DNA of 63,356 nucleotides from an uncultured Bacteroides sp. (GTDB lineage Bacteria > Bacteroidota > Bacteroidia > Bacteroidales > Bacteroidaceae), in contig CALUOO010000016.1 of the NCBI GenBank assembly GCA_944322345.1, forward strand, positions 1-63,356, read 5' to 3'. The position numbers were made by a program, and so were the translations under genes. Numbering within the stretch: position 1 is the first letter of the stretch; each line of letters opens with the position of its first letter. The notes beneath the pieces are model-generated. The model was not told the origin of the DNA, made no database searches, and saw only the letters and a list, made by a program, of their open reading frames with translations. Shown here piece after piece: positions 46,387-54,002 of this stretch.

Positions 46387-47652
46387 TTATAGTTCAGCAT
46401 CTTCTTCCTTATGAATGCAGATGACTTCTCGAGGGTTAACCGTTTTGATAACCTTCTCTATTGTTTGTCGGTCTGCATGGCCTGATGTATGTATATCAAC
46501 CACATTATGAAACATTTCACGGAATTCTTTATACGTAGGATTTGCTTTGATTTGTTCCGGATCTTTGTAATAGCCGTCCCATGATGAATAAATAAGAAGT
46601 ATTTCTTCTTGTGGCAGTCCCATAATGAGCTTGCTGATACGGTCTTTCTGTGATGAACCTGCAATCATGACCATACCATTCCGTTTAGCGCTTCTAAAAA
46701 AACGTTGGTTATAGAATTTAGGATGAAATGAAAACAGCCCATGAGATAGCTCCTCTTCTTGCATAGTAAAGAAATCCATTGTTTGTTTCATAAACTTTGA
46801 ACATACATATATCGTTTTGCCGGCCTCGTTTGCTGCTTCCTTAATTGCCGCTAGTCGCTCAATGTCGGTTGCAGAAGCAAGTACAAATACATATTTGAAA
46901 GCGCGCATCACATTTGCCATCTTCAGAGAAATCTCACGCTCGTGAATACATTTGTCAGCCCGTTTTAACATGGTTCCTTCTGTGATAAGAGTTTCGATCT
47001 CTGTTGCATATTTCCTCAGAGTAGGAATAAGCCCTTTGCCCATATATCCGTGTTCGCGATAATCACCAGTATGCCAAATCCGTTTTCCGTCGGCTTCTAT
47101 CAGGAACATATGTGAGTCATAAATGGAATGGCAGTTGAAAAATGGAGTCACGCTTATGTCACCAATCAAAATGCTTTGAGTTTTTTTATGCGGCGCAGTC
47201 CTATGCCAGGTTTTCATGCGTTTAATAAGTCTACATTTGTTTTCTGCTTGTGCGCAAAGATTTACAGCAGTGTTATATTCATCAGAATTGCAATCACATT
47301 GCTGTAATTCACCAACTTTTAGTGATGCCCCTTCTGATAAAAGACCGTATTTAATGGAAAGAAGCTCCTTTGTCCCTTGACTCATATATTGAGGAACATT
47401 GTCGGGAATATATTCAAACAGCCCCACGTGATCCTCGTGACCATGAGTGTAAAATACCGCTTCATGCTTTTTACTGTTGTAAGAGAATAGGGCCTTCACC
47501 ATTTTCTCGTCTTCTTCCGGTGTAGAAGGCTTTCCACATCCGGGAAGATTTTGCCCAAAGTCTACGAAAATTCTGGATGTATCAGTAGAAATTTCAGTGA
47601 TACATCCACCTATCTGTTCAAGGCCTCTGTGTATCTTGATGTTCATATTCAA
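46387..47652 (-). CDS. Metallo-beta-lactamase/beta-CASP nuclease-like protein (RNase J-like)
   Basis: A 421-residue protein. The MBL zinc motif is THGHEDH (His70, His72, Asp74, His75). Later ligands read as NCHSIYDSH and HTGDYREHG. A beta-CASP-like insert (about 225-330: FVLASATDIERLAAIKEAA, KTIYVCSKF) is followed by a C-terminal TSGHADR and the VNPREVICIHKEED motif seen in RNase J and CPSF-type nucleases. It is shorter than RNase J (about 555), lacking the C-terminal domain. A role in RNA or DNA end processing is inferred. The start overlaps the stop of the preceding gene by 4 bases (ATGA), indicating translational coupling. Confidence 0.88.
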   Translation of the reverse strand: MNMNIKIHRGLEQIGGCITEISTDTSRIFVDFGQNLPGCGKPSTPEEDEKMVKALFSYNSKKHEAVFYTHGHEDHVGLFEYIPDNVPQYMSQGTKELLSIKYGLLSEGASLKVGELQQCDCNSDEYNTAVNLCAQAENKCRLIKRMKTWHRTAPHKKTQSILIGDISVTPFFNCHSIYDSHMFLIEADGKRIWHTGDYREHGYMGKGLIPTLRKYATEIETLITEGTMLKRADKCIHEREISLKMANVMRAFKYVFVLASATDIERLAAIKEAANEAGKTIYVCSKFMKQTMDFFTMQEEELSHGLFSFHPKFYNQRFFRSAKRNGMVMIAGSSQKDRISKLIMGLPQEEILLIYSSWDGYYKDPEQIKANPTYKEFREMFHNVVDIHTSGHADRQTIEKVIKTVNPREVICIHKEEDAEL

Positions 47653-48596
47653 TATTTAGAGCCAAAGTTCAAGTCTTTCTTTGTCTTTATCATATCCTTA
47701 TATAATCCATATCCACAGTATGATGCATTGATAAACTTGCATTCATCCGGCAAGTCTTTGCATTCAACCTCAAGGTTTGTACCATAATGATGATAGTTGG
47801 CAAGCAGAAATAGAAAATCAGGTTCTTCTTCTATCTTAGGTTCAATTTCTATGAGTCGTTTCACTTTGTTGCCAGAAGCATCCTTTTCAGTAATTTCTTT
47901 TTCAAATAGTTTATCCAAACCTTTAATAAGGCCTAACTCTTTCTTCTGCTTAAGAACAAGAAGCATATCCTTAGCTACACTGTTGATATATTCTTGATCT
48001 GATTTAAAATCGAGATAGTCCTTGTAATGTTTCTTTAATCCAGACGAAGTTTCGCTATTATCTGTTCTTATAGCCTTATCGCCTTGCTTTATTTCTATCA
48101 GAGTTAGTTGCACTATACGCTTACGGTGTTCCATGTGATTCCAACGGAAGGCAACAACGTCTGCACGACCTCCCAATACGTTATTGTCTGCCCATTCTAT
48201 ATCAGCAATGAAGTAATCGGTGTTTTTTGCATTAGCAGATAGATTATTTTCATATACAACTCTTTGTTGTATTTCTTTTTCTCCAAGCTTACTATGTCTG
48301 CTGGAAGCCTCATGGATATCTACGACATGTTTTGCATGGGCAAAATAATCATGAATACCTTCAATAGAAGGTAAGAATCTTTCAATATCAGGCGATAAGT
48401 AGTATTTATCATCTAATCCAATAAGAGCCTTGTTTTCGTATACTGTAAGGATTTTTCCACCTCTATAATAAACCATTATGCAATTACCTCTCAGTTCCAA
48501 ATCAAGATAGGGGTCTATTCTTACATGCTCTGTGACAGTTTTTAGACTACCATCTTTTAACTGTCTAAGAAAATTATCGGAAATGCTCCTTTTCAT
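47649..48596 (-). CDS. PD-(D/E)XK nuclease-like protein
   Basis: A 315-residue protein. The motif GRADVVAFRW...TLIEIKQGDKAI gives the nuclease pattern Asp146, then Glu168-x-Lys170, with an upstream helix bearing Glu108 (GEKEIQQRVVYENN). This is the usual PD-(D/E)XK core order. The first 80 residues are beta-rich (LDLELRGNCIMVYYRGGKIL) and may recognise the substrate. The ATG at 48596 is used; ten extra residues from a TTG at 48626 are possible. It is coupled to the MBL gene by a 4-base overlap and lies 102 bases after the WYL regulator gene. It is not linked to a methylase, so a classical restriction enzyme is unlikely. Confidence 0.78.
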   Translation of the reverse strand: MKRSISDNFLRQLKDGSLKTVTEHVRIDPYLDLELRGNCIMVYYRGGKILTVYENKALIGLDDKYYLSPDIERFLPSIEGIHDYFAHAKHVVDIHEASSRHSKLGEKEIQQRVVYENNLSANAKNTDYFIADIEWADNNVLGGRADVVAFRWNHMEHRKRIVQLTLIEIKQGDKAIRTDNSETSSGLKKHYKDYLDFKSDQEYINSVAKDMLLVLKQKKELGLIKGLDKLFEKEITEKDASGNKVKRLIEIEPKIEEEPDFLFLLANYHHYGTNLEVECKDLPDECKFINASYCGYGLYKDMIKTKKDLNFGSKY

Positions 48597-48698
48597 ATGT
48601 CTTTTATTTAATGTTTCAAATATCAATTACCTGCTTCTTACATAGTTAATTAAGATGCTGCATACCATAAGTTTTATTTAAATATCCTACCCTTGTAA

Positions 48699-49601
48699 TC
48701 AATTATTGTAATGGCTTAATGAATTTAATAACCTGTTCTTGATTTCTTTTCTTAATTCTACGGGCTCCAGAACTTCAATTTTTTCTCCCATTGCAAGTAG
48801 TTGGCTTATAAGTTCGGGGGTAATACATAAGCAATATTGAAAGTCACTGTATTGCTTATGCTTACCCTCTATTTCCTCTTGAGTATGGTGCAGAGGAAGA
48901 GAACGCATGTATTCCACATGAATACCGTATGCCCTGACTATGACTTTCTTTGGTTTTATTTTATCATTGACAAAGATTCCTACAGTATTGGAATAGTATT
49001 CTTCTGCATCAAAATCGCTGGGATAGCGGAAGGTTTCTGTTGTAAGTTCCATGTTTAATGTCCTGTCCAAAGCTATGTTGCGGATTCCTTCCTGATTCTT
49101 TAAGTATCCAACAATATACCAACGCTGATGATAGACTTTCATTGCATAAGGTTGGATGTATAAAGTGACTCTGTTCCCATTGAACGGTTGATAGTCTATC
49201 ATCAGTTCTTTGTTCTGTTGCATAGCTTCAATAACAGTTTGAATATATTCAGTTCCCTTGGGAATGTCTTCGAAAATAATCCTGTCTTTCATATTATGTC
49301 CGGCCTCAATCATGTTTGAGAGAGTGAATGAATTGAGCAGCCACTGACGAGTCTTGTCATTCCTCAAGGTTTCAGGAGACGATACATAATATTCATAAGT
49401 AGATGCATCACATTTTATTTCCACTCCGAATAACTCTTCTATAGCATTTCTATGAACATGAAAAGTCCTTAGAGCAAAAGATTTGCCATCGTTCAGACAA
49501 CTGTTTCTCCATCGGTTGTTAATATCTTCAAAGGTTAGTCGTCCATGTTGAAGCAAAGTATTCAATAACCAGATATATCGATTGAAGGTTTTACTAATCA
49601 T
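48699..49601 (-). CDS. WYL-domain transcriptional regulator
   Basis: A 300-residue regulator. The N-terminus (about 1-75) looks like a winged helix (RYIWLLNTLLQHGRLTFEDI and FALRTFHVHRNAIEELFG). The WYL domain is at about 125-200, with YQPFNGNRVTLYIQPYAMKVYHQRWYIVGYL and NIALDRTLNMEL, followed by a WCX-like C-terminus. WYL domains sense nucleic acid or nucleotide ligands and often control defence and repair genes. It is first in the nuclease cassette, and a promoter element and two palindromic sites lie directly upstream, which suggests autoregulation. Confidence 0.9.
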   Translation of the reverse strand: MISKTFNRYIWLLNTLLQHGRLTFEDINNRWRNSCLNDGKSFALRTFHVHRNAIEELFGVEIKCDASTYEYYVSSPETLRNDKTRQWLLNSFTLSNMIEAGHNMKDRIIFEDIPKGTEYIQTVIEAMQQNKELMIDYQPFNGNRVTLYIQPYAMKVYHQRWYIVGYLKNQEGIRNIALDRTLNMELTTETFRYPSDFDAEEYYSNTVGIFVNDKIKPKKVIVRAYGIHVEYMRSLPLHHTQEEIEGKHKQYSDFQYCLCITPELISQLLAMGEKIEVLEPVELRKEIKNRLLNSLSHYNN

Positions 49602-49685
49602 ACTAATAGCATTATCTTTTATTCTTCAGTTGTTGGTTGTCCTCTGCAGCACCTGTAATTTCTACAGGATCTTTTGTTTATGCTA

Positions 49686-49693
49686 CAAAAATA
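49686..49693 (-). promoter_or_regulatory. -7 element of the WYL cassette
   Basis: On the minus strand it reads TATTTTTG, matching TAnnTTTG, 84 bases before the WYL start. The expected -33 region falls inside the first palindromic site (49703-49721), so binding there would block this promoter. Confidence 0.5.
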
Positions 49694-49702
49694 CATATGA
49701 TA

Positions 49703-49721
49703 TATGCAATAACGCTGCATA
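49703..49721. promoter_or_regulatory. Operator-like site 1 (TATGCA-N7-TGCATA)
   Basis: TATGCA and TGCATA arms separated by 7 bases (ATAACGC). An identical pair of arms with the same spacing occurs at 49761-49779. Both are in the divergent gap between the WYL regulator and the gene at 49830. Confidence 0.65.
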
Positions 49722-49760
49722 CATATTTGTTGTTTAAAAAAATATCGTTTTTTCATCAGG

Positions 49761-49779
49761 TATGCATAGTTATTGCATA
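49761..49779. promoter_or_regulatory. Operator-like site 2 (TATGCA-N7-TGCATA)
   Basis: The same arms as site 1, spacer TAGTTAT. Read in reverse, site 1 has spacer GCGTTAT, so five of the seven spacer bases also agree (xxGTTAT). The centres of the two sites are 58 bases apart, near 5.5 helical turns, and a further half-site-like TTTTGCAT lies at about 49791. Confidence 0.65.
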
Positions 49780-49829
49780 CTTAGGCTGTTATTTTGCATT
49801 CAGAAACCAATAATCATTAGTACTACATT

Positions 49830-50330
49830 ATGGCAACAAAGAAGAAAGACCTTCATAGGCAAGAAACACTAGCAAGGAAAAGCGCAATCCTGTCTCTTGA
49901 ATTTCTTACATCGTTTGGGCTAAAACAAATCAGTGCAGAGAATACATTTTATGAGTATGCATATGTCGAACTGAAGGATATCATTGAACTGGACCTATGC
50001 AGAGATTTATTAGAAATAAAAAAATTAATTGACAGCATCAAGCAGTATCTCAATGCGAATGTTCTTGTGGGTAAGGGTGACCTCTGTAACAGTTCTGTGT
50101 GTATAGCTCTAGGTATTAGCCGGGTTGAGGATATCCACAGCATAAATATTCATCAAAACACATGGAGGGAGCTGTTAAACCAGAAATTCATTTCAATATA
50201 TTATTCAAATGAGATACGTAATAAAGTTGTAGCTTGGGCTAGAGAAAATGGTTATATTACGTCCACTCATCTTGGGCAGCCAATAATTAAGTTCAGTAAG
50301 CTGTTTTTATCAATAAAACGAGTGCTTTAA
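49830..50330 (+). CDS. Small protein resembling a degenerate DNA polymerase III alpha palm segment
   Basis: A 166-residue cytoplasmic protein, basic at both ends. I see a linear match to the DnaE palm region: VGKGDLCNSSVCIALGIS (80-97) against the VGRGSxAGSLVAYALxIT loop, then FISIYYSNEIRNKVVAWA (120-137) against PDxDxDFxxxxRxxVIxYV, and SKLFLSIKRVL at the end against the xxxIRDVGRVL motif. The two Asp residues of the DnaE catalytic motif are replaced (Ile, Tyr), so it cannot be an active polymerase. The comparison is from memory and needs a profile search. It is divergent from the WYL cassette across the two operator-like sites and is probably co-regulated. Confidence 0.5.
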   Translation: MATKKKDLHRQETLARKSAILSLEFLTSFGLKQISAENTFYEYAYVELKDIIELDLCRDLLEIKKLIDSIKQYLNANVLVGKGDLCNSSVCIALGISRVEDIHSINIHQNTWRELLNQKFISIYYSNEIRNKVVAWARENGYITSTHLGQPIIKFSKLFLSIKRVL

Positions 50331-50468
50331 CATCTTAAGCACTTTGCCTCAATAATATTCTACGATTAACGAACACGCGTTAAATAATTGAATTATTTGT
50401 ATATATGTTTTATCCAAGAAAAAACTGATATTGTAACTGCAATGAATACACTGGTATGGCATAAATAT

Positions 50469-51197
50469 TTATGGAATTAACTGAATGAAGTTTTCTGGTT
50501 CTCTGTACCAAAAAATCTTTTCCAGCTTTGTGATATAATTCATTATCCCCATATCCGATTTGTTATTATATAGGCAATATAGGAAAATACATCCACGTGA
50601 TTTTTTATGAAGCATAATCACTCTACAACGGTTATACCTATCTTCATGCTTTTCCCACATTTTCAATGAGTAAGTCAATACTGTGTCTGCATTAAAAGCC
50701 TTACGGGCATATCGGACAGGCAAATATTGAACTTTCATTTCATCTGCAGTGGCAGTATCTGTACCTACATTCTCTTGAAAATCATTTTTTATGTACGTCA
50801 GGTGATAGGTATTTATAGGGTCATGAAGCTTGTCATTCAGCAACCCCGAATCTATATAAAAAGAATCACTGCGGCAGTAGATGGGAGGAACATGTATATA
50901 TACCACAAAATCACCATCTTTAGAAACGAAACGATTGAAATAGTTTGTATACGGTCTATTTATATTTTTATGTCTGATACACTTTAATATGGTATTTACA
51001 TTTGTTTCCAGCACAAACTCGTTAGAAGGATTGTAGACAACCTGATTTTTATCCAGTATCTTTCCATCAGAAGGAAAAATGTTTTCAAGACATTTATTGT
51101 TCTGTAAGTATGCTTCTGTGGAAAAGGCAAGAGCTAAAATAAACAATAGCCCTCTTCGTAAAGAAAAGTTTTTGTATATAATATTCATGATCTTCAT
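50469..51197 (-). CDS. Exported protein, diverged third paralogue of the tandem pair
   Basis: A 242-residue protein with an N-terminal hydrophobic segment (about 13-30). Residues from about 160 match the core of the pair at 43777 and 44725: ARKAFNADTVLTYSLKMWEK against ARRAFNADTVMTYPLKVWKN, and YITKLEKIFWYREPENFI against YMKKLEGMFWFRNPEDFL. The N-terminal part is unrelated or strongly diverged and contains several Cys. Function is unknown. It is convergent with the polymerase-like gene. Confidence 0.66.
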   Translation of the reverse strand: MKIMNIIYKNFSLRRGLLFILALAFSTEAYLQNNKCLENIFPSDGKILDKNQVVYNPSNEFVLETNVNTILKCIRHKNINRPYTNYFNRFVSKDGDFVVYIHVPPIYCRSDSFYIDSGLLNDKLHDPINTYHLTYIKNDFQENVGTDTATADEMKVQYLPVRYARKAFNADTVLTYSLKMWEKHEDRYNRCRVIMLHKKSRGCIFLYCLYNNKSDMGIMNYITKLEKIFWYREPENFIQLIP

Positions 51198-51566
51198 GGC
51201 GTGTACCTATACTAGCTTTTTTATATTTTAACTACGTAAAATGATTTGTATTATTGTAATTAACGCGAGCCTGATATAAAGATATTCTCATTGGCTAAAG
51301 TTATAAAGATTTATTGTATGGATGATGACTTTTACAAGGAATTTTTGTTTATTGCTTCACGGGATATGTGAGAAAACACAATTTTCTGGATGCTAGGATG
51401 TTTTGTCGCTCAATTCCTTTTTCATTCCACAGCCTTGCCTTTTATAGAAAATGGGGACAGCTTTTTAAAATAATGTTGTTATTATTGCGTTGGAATGAGT
51501 ATTTTTCTATTTTTGCAGTTCAACTTATTATAATTTATAACCTTTGAATGTAAAAACACCTTTAAT
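51198..51566. other. Intergenic region upstream of the XRE-cupin gene
   Basis: 369 bases with no gene seen. The last part contains the promoter at 51485-51515. The first part is the divergent upstream region of the minus-strand gene at 51197, where I find no match to the -7 consensus. Confidence 0.5.
51485..51515 (+). promoter_or_regulatory. Promoter of the XRE-cupin gene
   Basis: TTG (51485-51487), a 20-base gap and TATTTTTG (51508-51515) match the Bacteroides consensus well. The leader would be about 45 bases. Confidence 0.7.
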
Positions 51567-52142
51567 ATGGATGCAAGTAAAATTGTAGGCGAGAAAATCA
51601 AAACGCTGCGTAGTGATAAGAATATTTCTGTAGAAGAACTGGCGGAACGCTCGGGGCTGGCTGTGGAGCAGATAGAACGGATAGAAAACAACATTGATAT
51701 TCCTTCTCTTGCGCCACTGATTAAGATTGCACGTGTGCTTGGAGTACGTTTAGGTACTTTCCTTGACGACCAGGAAGAGACAGGACCTGTCGTTTGCCGT
51801 AAGAAAGAGGCAAAGGATGCTATCAGTTTCTCGAACAATGCGATCCATTCGCGCAAACACATGGAATATCACTCTTTGTCGAAATCGAAAGCCGACAGAC
51901 ATATGGAACCGTTTATCATCGATGTGATGCCTACGGAGGACAGCGATTTTGTACTTTCTTCACACGAGGGGGAAGAGTTTATCATGGTAATGGAAGGAGT
52001 GATGGAAATTAGCTATGGCAAGCATACCTATCTGTTGGAAGAGGGAGACAGTATTTATTATGATTCTATTGTGCCGCATCATGTACATGCCTACGAAGGG
52101 CAGGCGGCAAAGATTCTGGCGGTAATCTATACGCCGTTATAA
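51567..52142 (+). CDS. XRE-family regulator with C-terminal cupin domain
   Basis: A 191-residue regulator. The HTH (about 8-62) reads IKTLRSDKNISVEELAERSG and IENNIDIPSLAPLIKIARVLG. The cupin fold (about 115-188) contains EGEEFIMVMEGVMEISYG and GDSIYYDSIVPHHVHAY, with His residues suited to bind a metal or small ligand. Such regulators sense a metabolite and control the next gene, here an acyl-CoA ligase 108 bases downstream. They may be co-transcribed. Confidence 0.92.
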   Translation: MDASKIVGEKIKTLRSDKNISVEELAERSGLAVEQIERIENNIDIPSLAPLIKIARVLGVRLGTFLDDQEETGPVVCRKKEAKDAISFSNNAIHSRKHMEYHSLSKSKADRHMEPFIIDVMPTEDSDFVLSSHEGEEFIMVMEGVMEISYGKHTYLLEEGDSIYYDSIVPHHVHAYEGQAAKILAVIYTPL

Positions 52143-52250
52143 ATGGAAAAAGAGTGAATAATGAAAAATGATGTGCCATCGGATTACGAAATGGTTGATA
52201 ATCGTAGTGTAATCTGTGGAGAAAAACTGTTTTAACTGACAAGACTCAAA

Positions 52251-53900
52251 ATGCAATTGTATAAACGCACTTTAGGAGAATGGTTGGAATATTGGGCTGA
52301 CCGTACTCCTGACAAAGAATATATTGTATACTCCGATCGTAATTTGCGCTTTACATGGAGCCAGTTCAACCGTCGTGTAGACGATATGGCAAAGGGATTG
52401 GTGGCAATCGGAGTGGAACGTGGTACGCATGTAGGCATCTGGGCTGCCAATGTCCCCGACTGGTTGACGCTACTGTATGCTTGTGCCAAGATTGGGGCGG
52501 TATATGTGACCGTAAACACAAACTATAAGCAAGCGGAACTGGAGTATCTTTGCAAGAATTCGGACATGCACACGCTGTGTATCGTTAATGGCGAAAAGGA
52601 CAGTGACTTTGTAGAGATGACCTATACGATGCTTCCCGAACTGAGGACGTGTGAGCGTGGACACCTGAAAAGCGAACGTTTTCCCTGCATGAAAAATGTA
52701 ATTTATGTGGGGCAGGAGAAACATCGCGGAATGTATAACACATCCGAGATTCTGCTGTTGGGTAATAATGTAGATGATGACCGCCTGGATGAGCTGAAGA
52801 AACAGGTAGACTGTCATGATGTGGTCAATATGCAGTATACTTCGGGAACTACCGGTTTCCCGAAAGGTGTGATGCTGACTCATTATAACATAACAAACAA
52901 TGGTTTCCTGACCGGCGAGCACATGAAGTTTACTTCGGACGACAAACTGTGCTGTTGTGTGCCGCTGTTCCATTGTTTCGGAGTGGTGCTTGCTACGATG
53001 AACTGCCTGACTCACGGATGTACACAGGTGATGGTAGAGAGGTTCGATCCGCTGGTTGTGCTGGCTTCGATTCATAAAGAGCGTTGTACGGCATTGTATG
53101 GAGTGCCTACCATGTTTATTGCCGAACTGCATCATCCGATGTTCGATCTGTTCGATCTTTCTTGCCTGCGTACGGGAATCATGGCCGGTTCGCTTTGTCC
53201 GGTGGAACTGATGAAGCAGGTAGAAGAGAAAATGTATATGAAAGTGACCAGCGTATATGGCCTGACAGAAGCTGCTCCCGGAATGACGGCTACCCGTATC
53301 GACGATCCGTTTGAGGTACGTTGTAATACGGTAGGACGCGATTTTGAGTTTACGGAGGTCAAGGTAATAGATCCTGCAACAGGCGAAGAGTGTCCGGTTG
53401 GTGTGCAGGGAGAAATGTGTAACCGTGGCTACAATACGATGAAAGGTTATTACAAGAATCCGGAAGCTACGGCAGAGGTGATTGACAAGAATGGCTTTTT
53501 GCATTCGGGCGACTTGGGTGTGAAAGACGAGAATGGCAACTATCGGATTACCGGCCGTATTAAAGATATGATTATCAGGGGAGGAGAGAATATCTATCCT
53601 CGCGAGATAGAAGAGTTTCTGTATCAGATGGATGGAGTGAAAGACGTTCAGGTGGCAGGTATACCTTCTCAGAAATATGGTGAGGCGGTGGGTGCATTCA
53701 TCATTCTGCATGAGGGAGTTGAAATGCACGAATCGGATGTGCGTGATTTCTGCCGGAACAAGATTGCCCGTTATAAGATTCCCAAATATATTTTCTTTGT
53801 TAAGGAGTTTCCTATGACGGGAAGTGGAAAGATACAGAAATTTAAGCTGAAAGATGTAGGTTTGCAACTTTGTAAAGAACAAGGAATAGAAATTATTTGA
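52251..53900 (+). CDS. AMP-forming acyl-CoA ligase
   Basis: A 549-residue member of the ANL superfamily that activates a carboxylic acid with ATP and CoA. The phosphate loop is [13 protein letters not shown] (about 198-210). The later motifs are [53 protein letters not shown] and the C-terminal catalytic Lys in [11 protein letters not shown]. Sequence alone does not fix the chain length; medium- or long-chain fatty acids are the usual substrates of this subgroup. It follows the XRE-cupin regulator on the same strand, which suggests ligand-controlled expression. Confidence 0.9.
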   Translation: MQLYKRTLGEWLEYWADRTPDKEYIVYSDRNLRFTWSQFNRRVDDMAKGLVAIGVERGTHVGIWAANVPDWLTLLYACAKIGAVYVTVNTNYKQAELEYLCKNSDMHTLCIVNGEKDSDFVEMTYTMLPELRTCERGHLKSERFPCMKNVIYVGQEKHRGMYNTSEILLLGNNVDDDRLDELKKQVDCHDVVNMQYTSGTTGFPKGVMLTHYNITNNGFLTGEHMKFTSDDKLCCCVPLFHCFGVVLATMNCLTHGCTQVMVERFDPLVVLASIHKERCTALYGVPTMFIAELHHPMFDLFDLSCLRTGIMAGSLCPVELMKQVEEKMYMKVTSVYGLTEAAPGMTATRIDDPFEVRCNTVGRDFEFTEVKVIDPATGEECPVGVQGEMCNRGYNTMKGYYKNPEATAEVIDKNGFLHSGDLGVKDENGNYRITGRIKDMIIRGGENIYPREIEEFLYQMDGVKDVQVAGIPSQKYGEAVGAFIILHEGVEMHESDVRDFCRNKIARYKIPKYIFFVKEFPMTGSGKIQKFKLKDVGLQLCKEQGIEII

Positions 53901-54002
53901 GTTTGTAAGTGACGGAAATGCACGAACTTAAAAACTCATAACTTAAATACTTAGGAACTCATAAACTAATAAGCTAAAAAAACTCATAAACTTACTATTA
54001 CA

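Noticed and set aside
47649-48596. Restriction endonuclease of a restriction-modification system
   Set aside because: The PD-(D/E)XK motif is present, but no methyltransferase or specificity gene is nearby.
52470-53882. 470-codon minus-strand frame opposite the acyl-CoA ligase
   Set aside because: Shadow of a gene with all ANL-family motifs; the product is His/Gln-rich and unlike real proteins.
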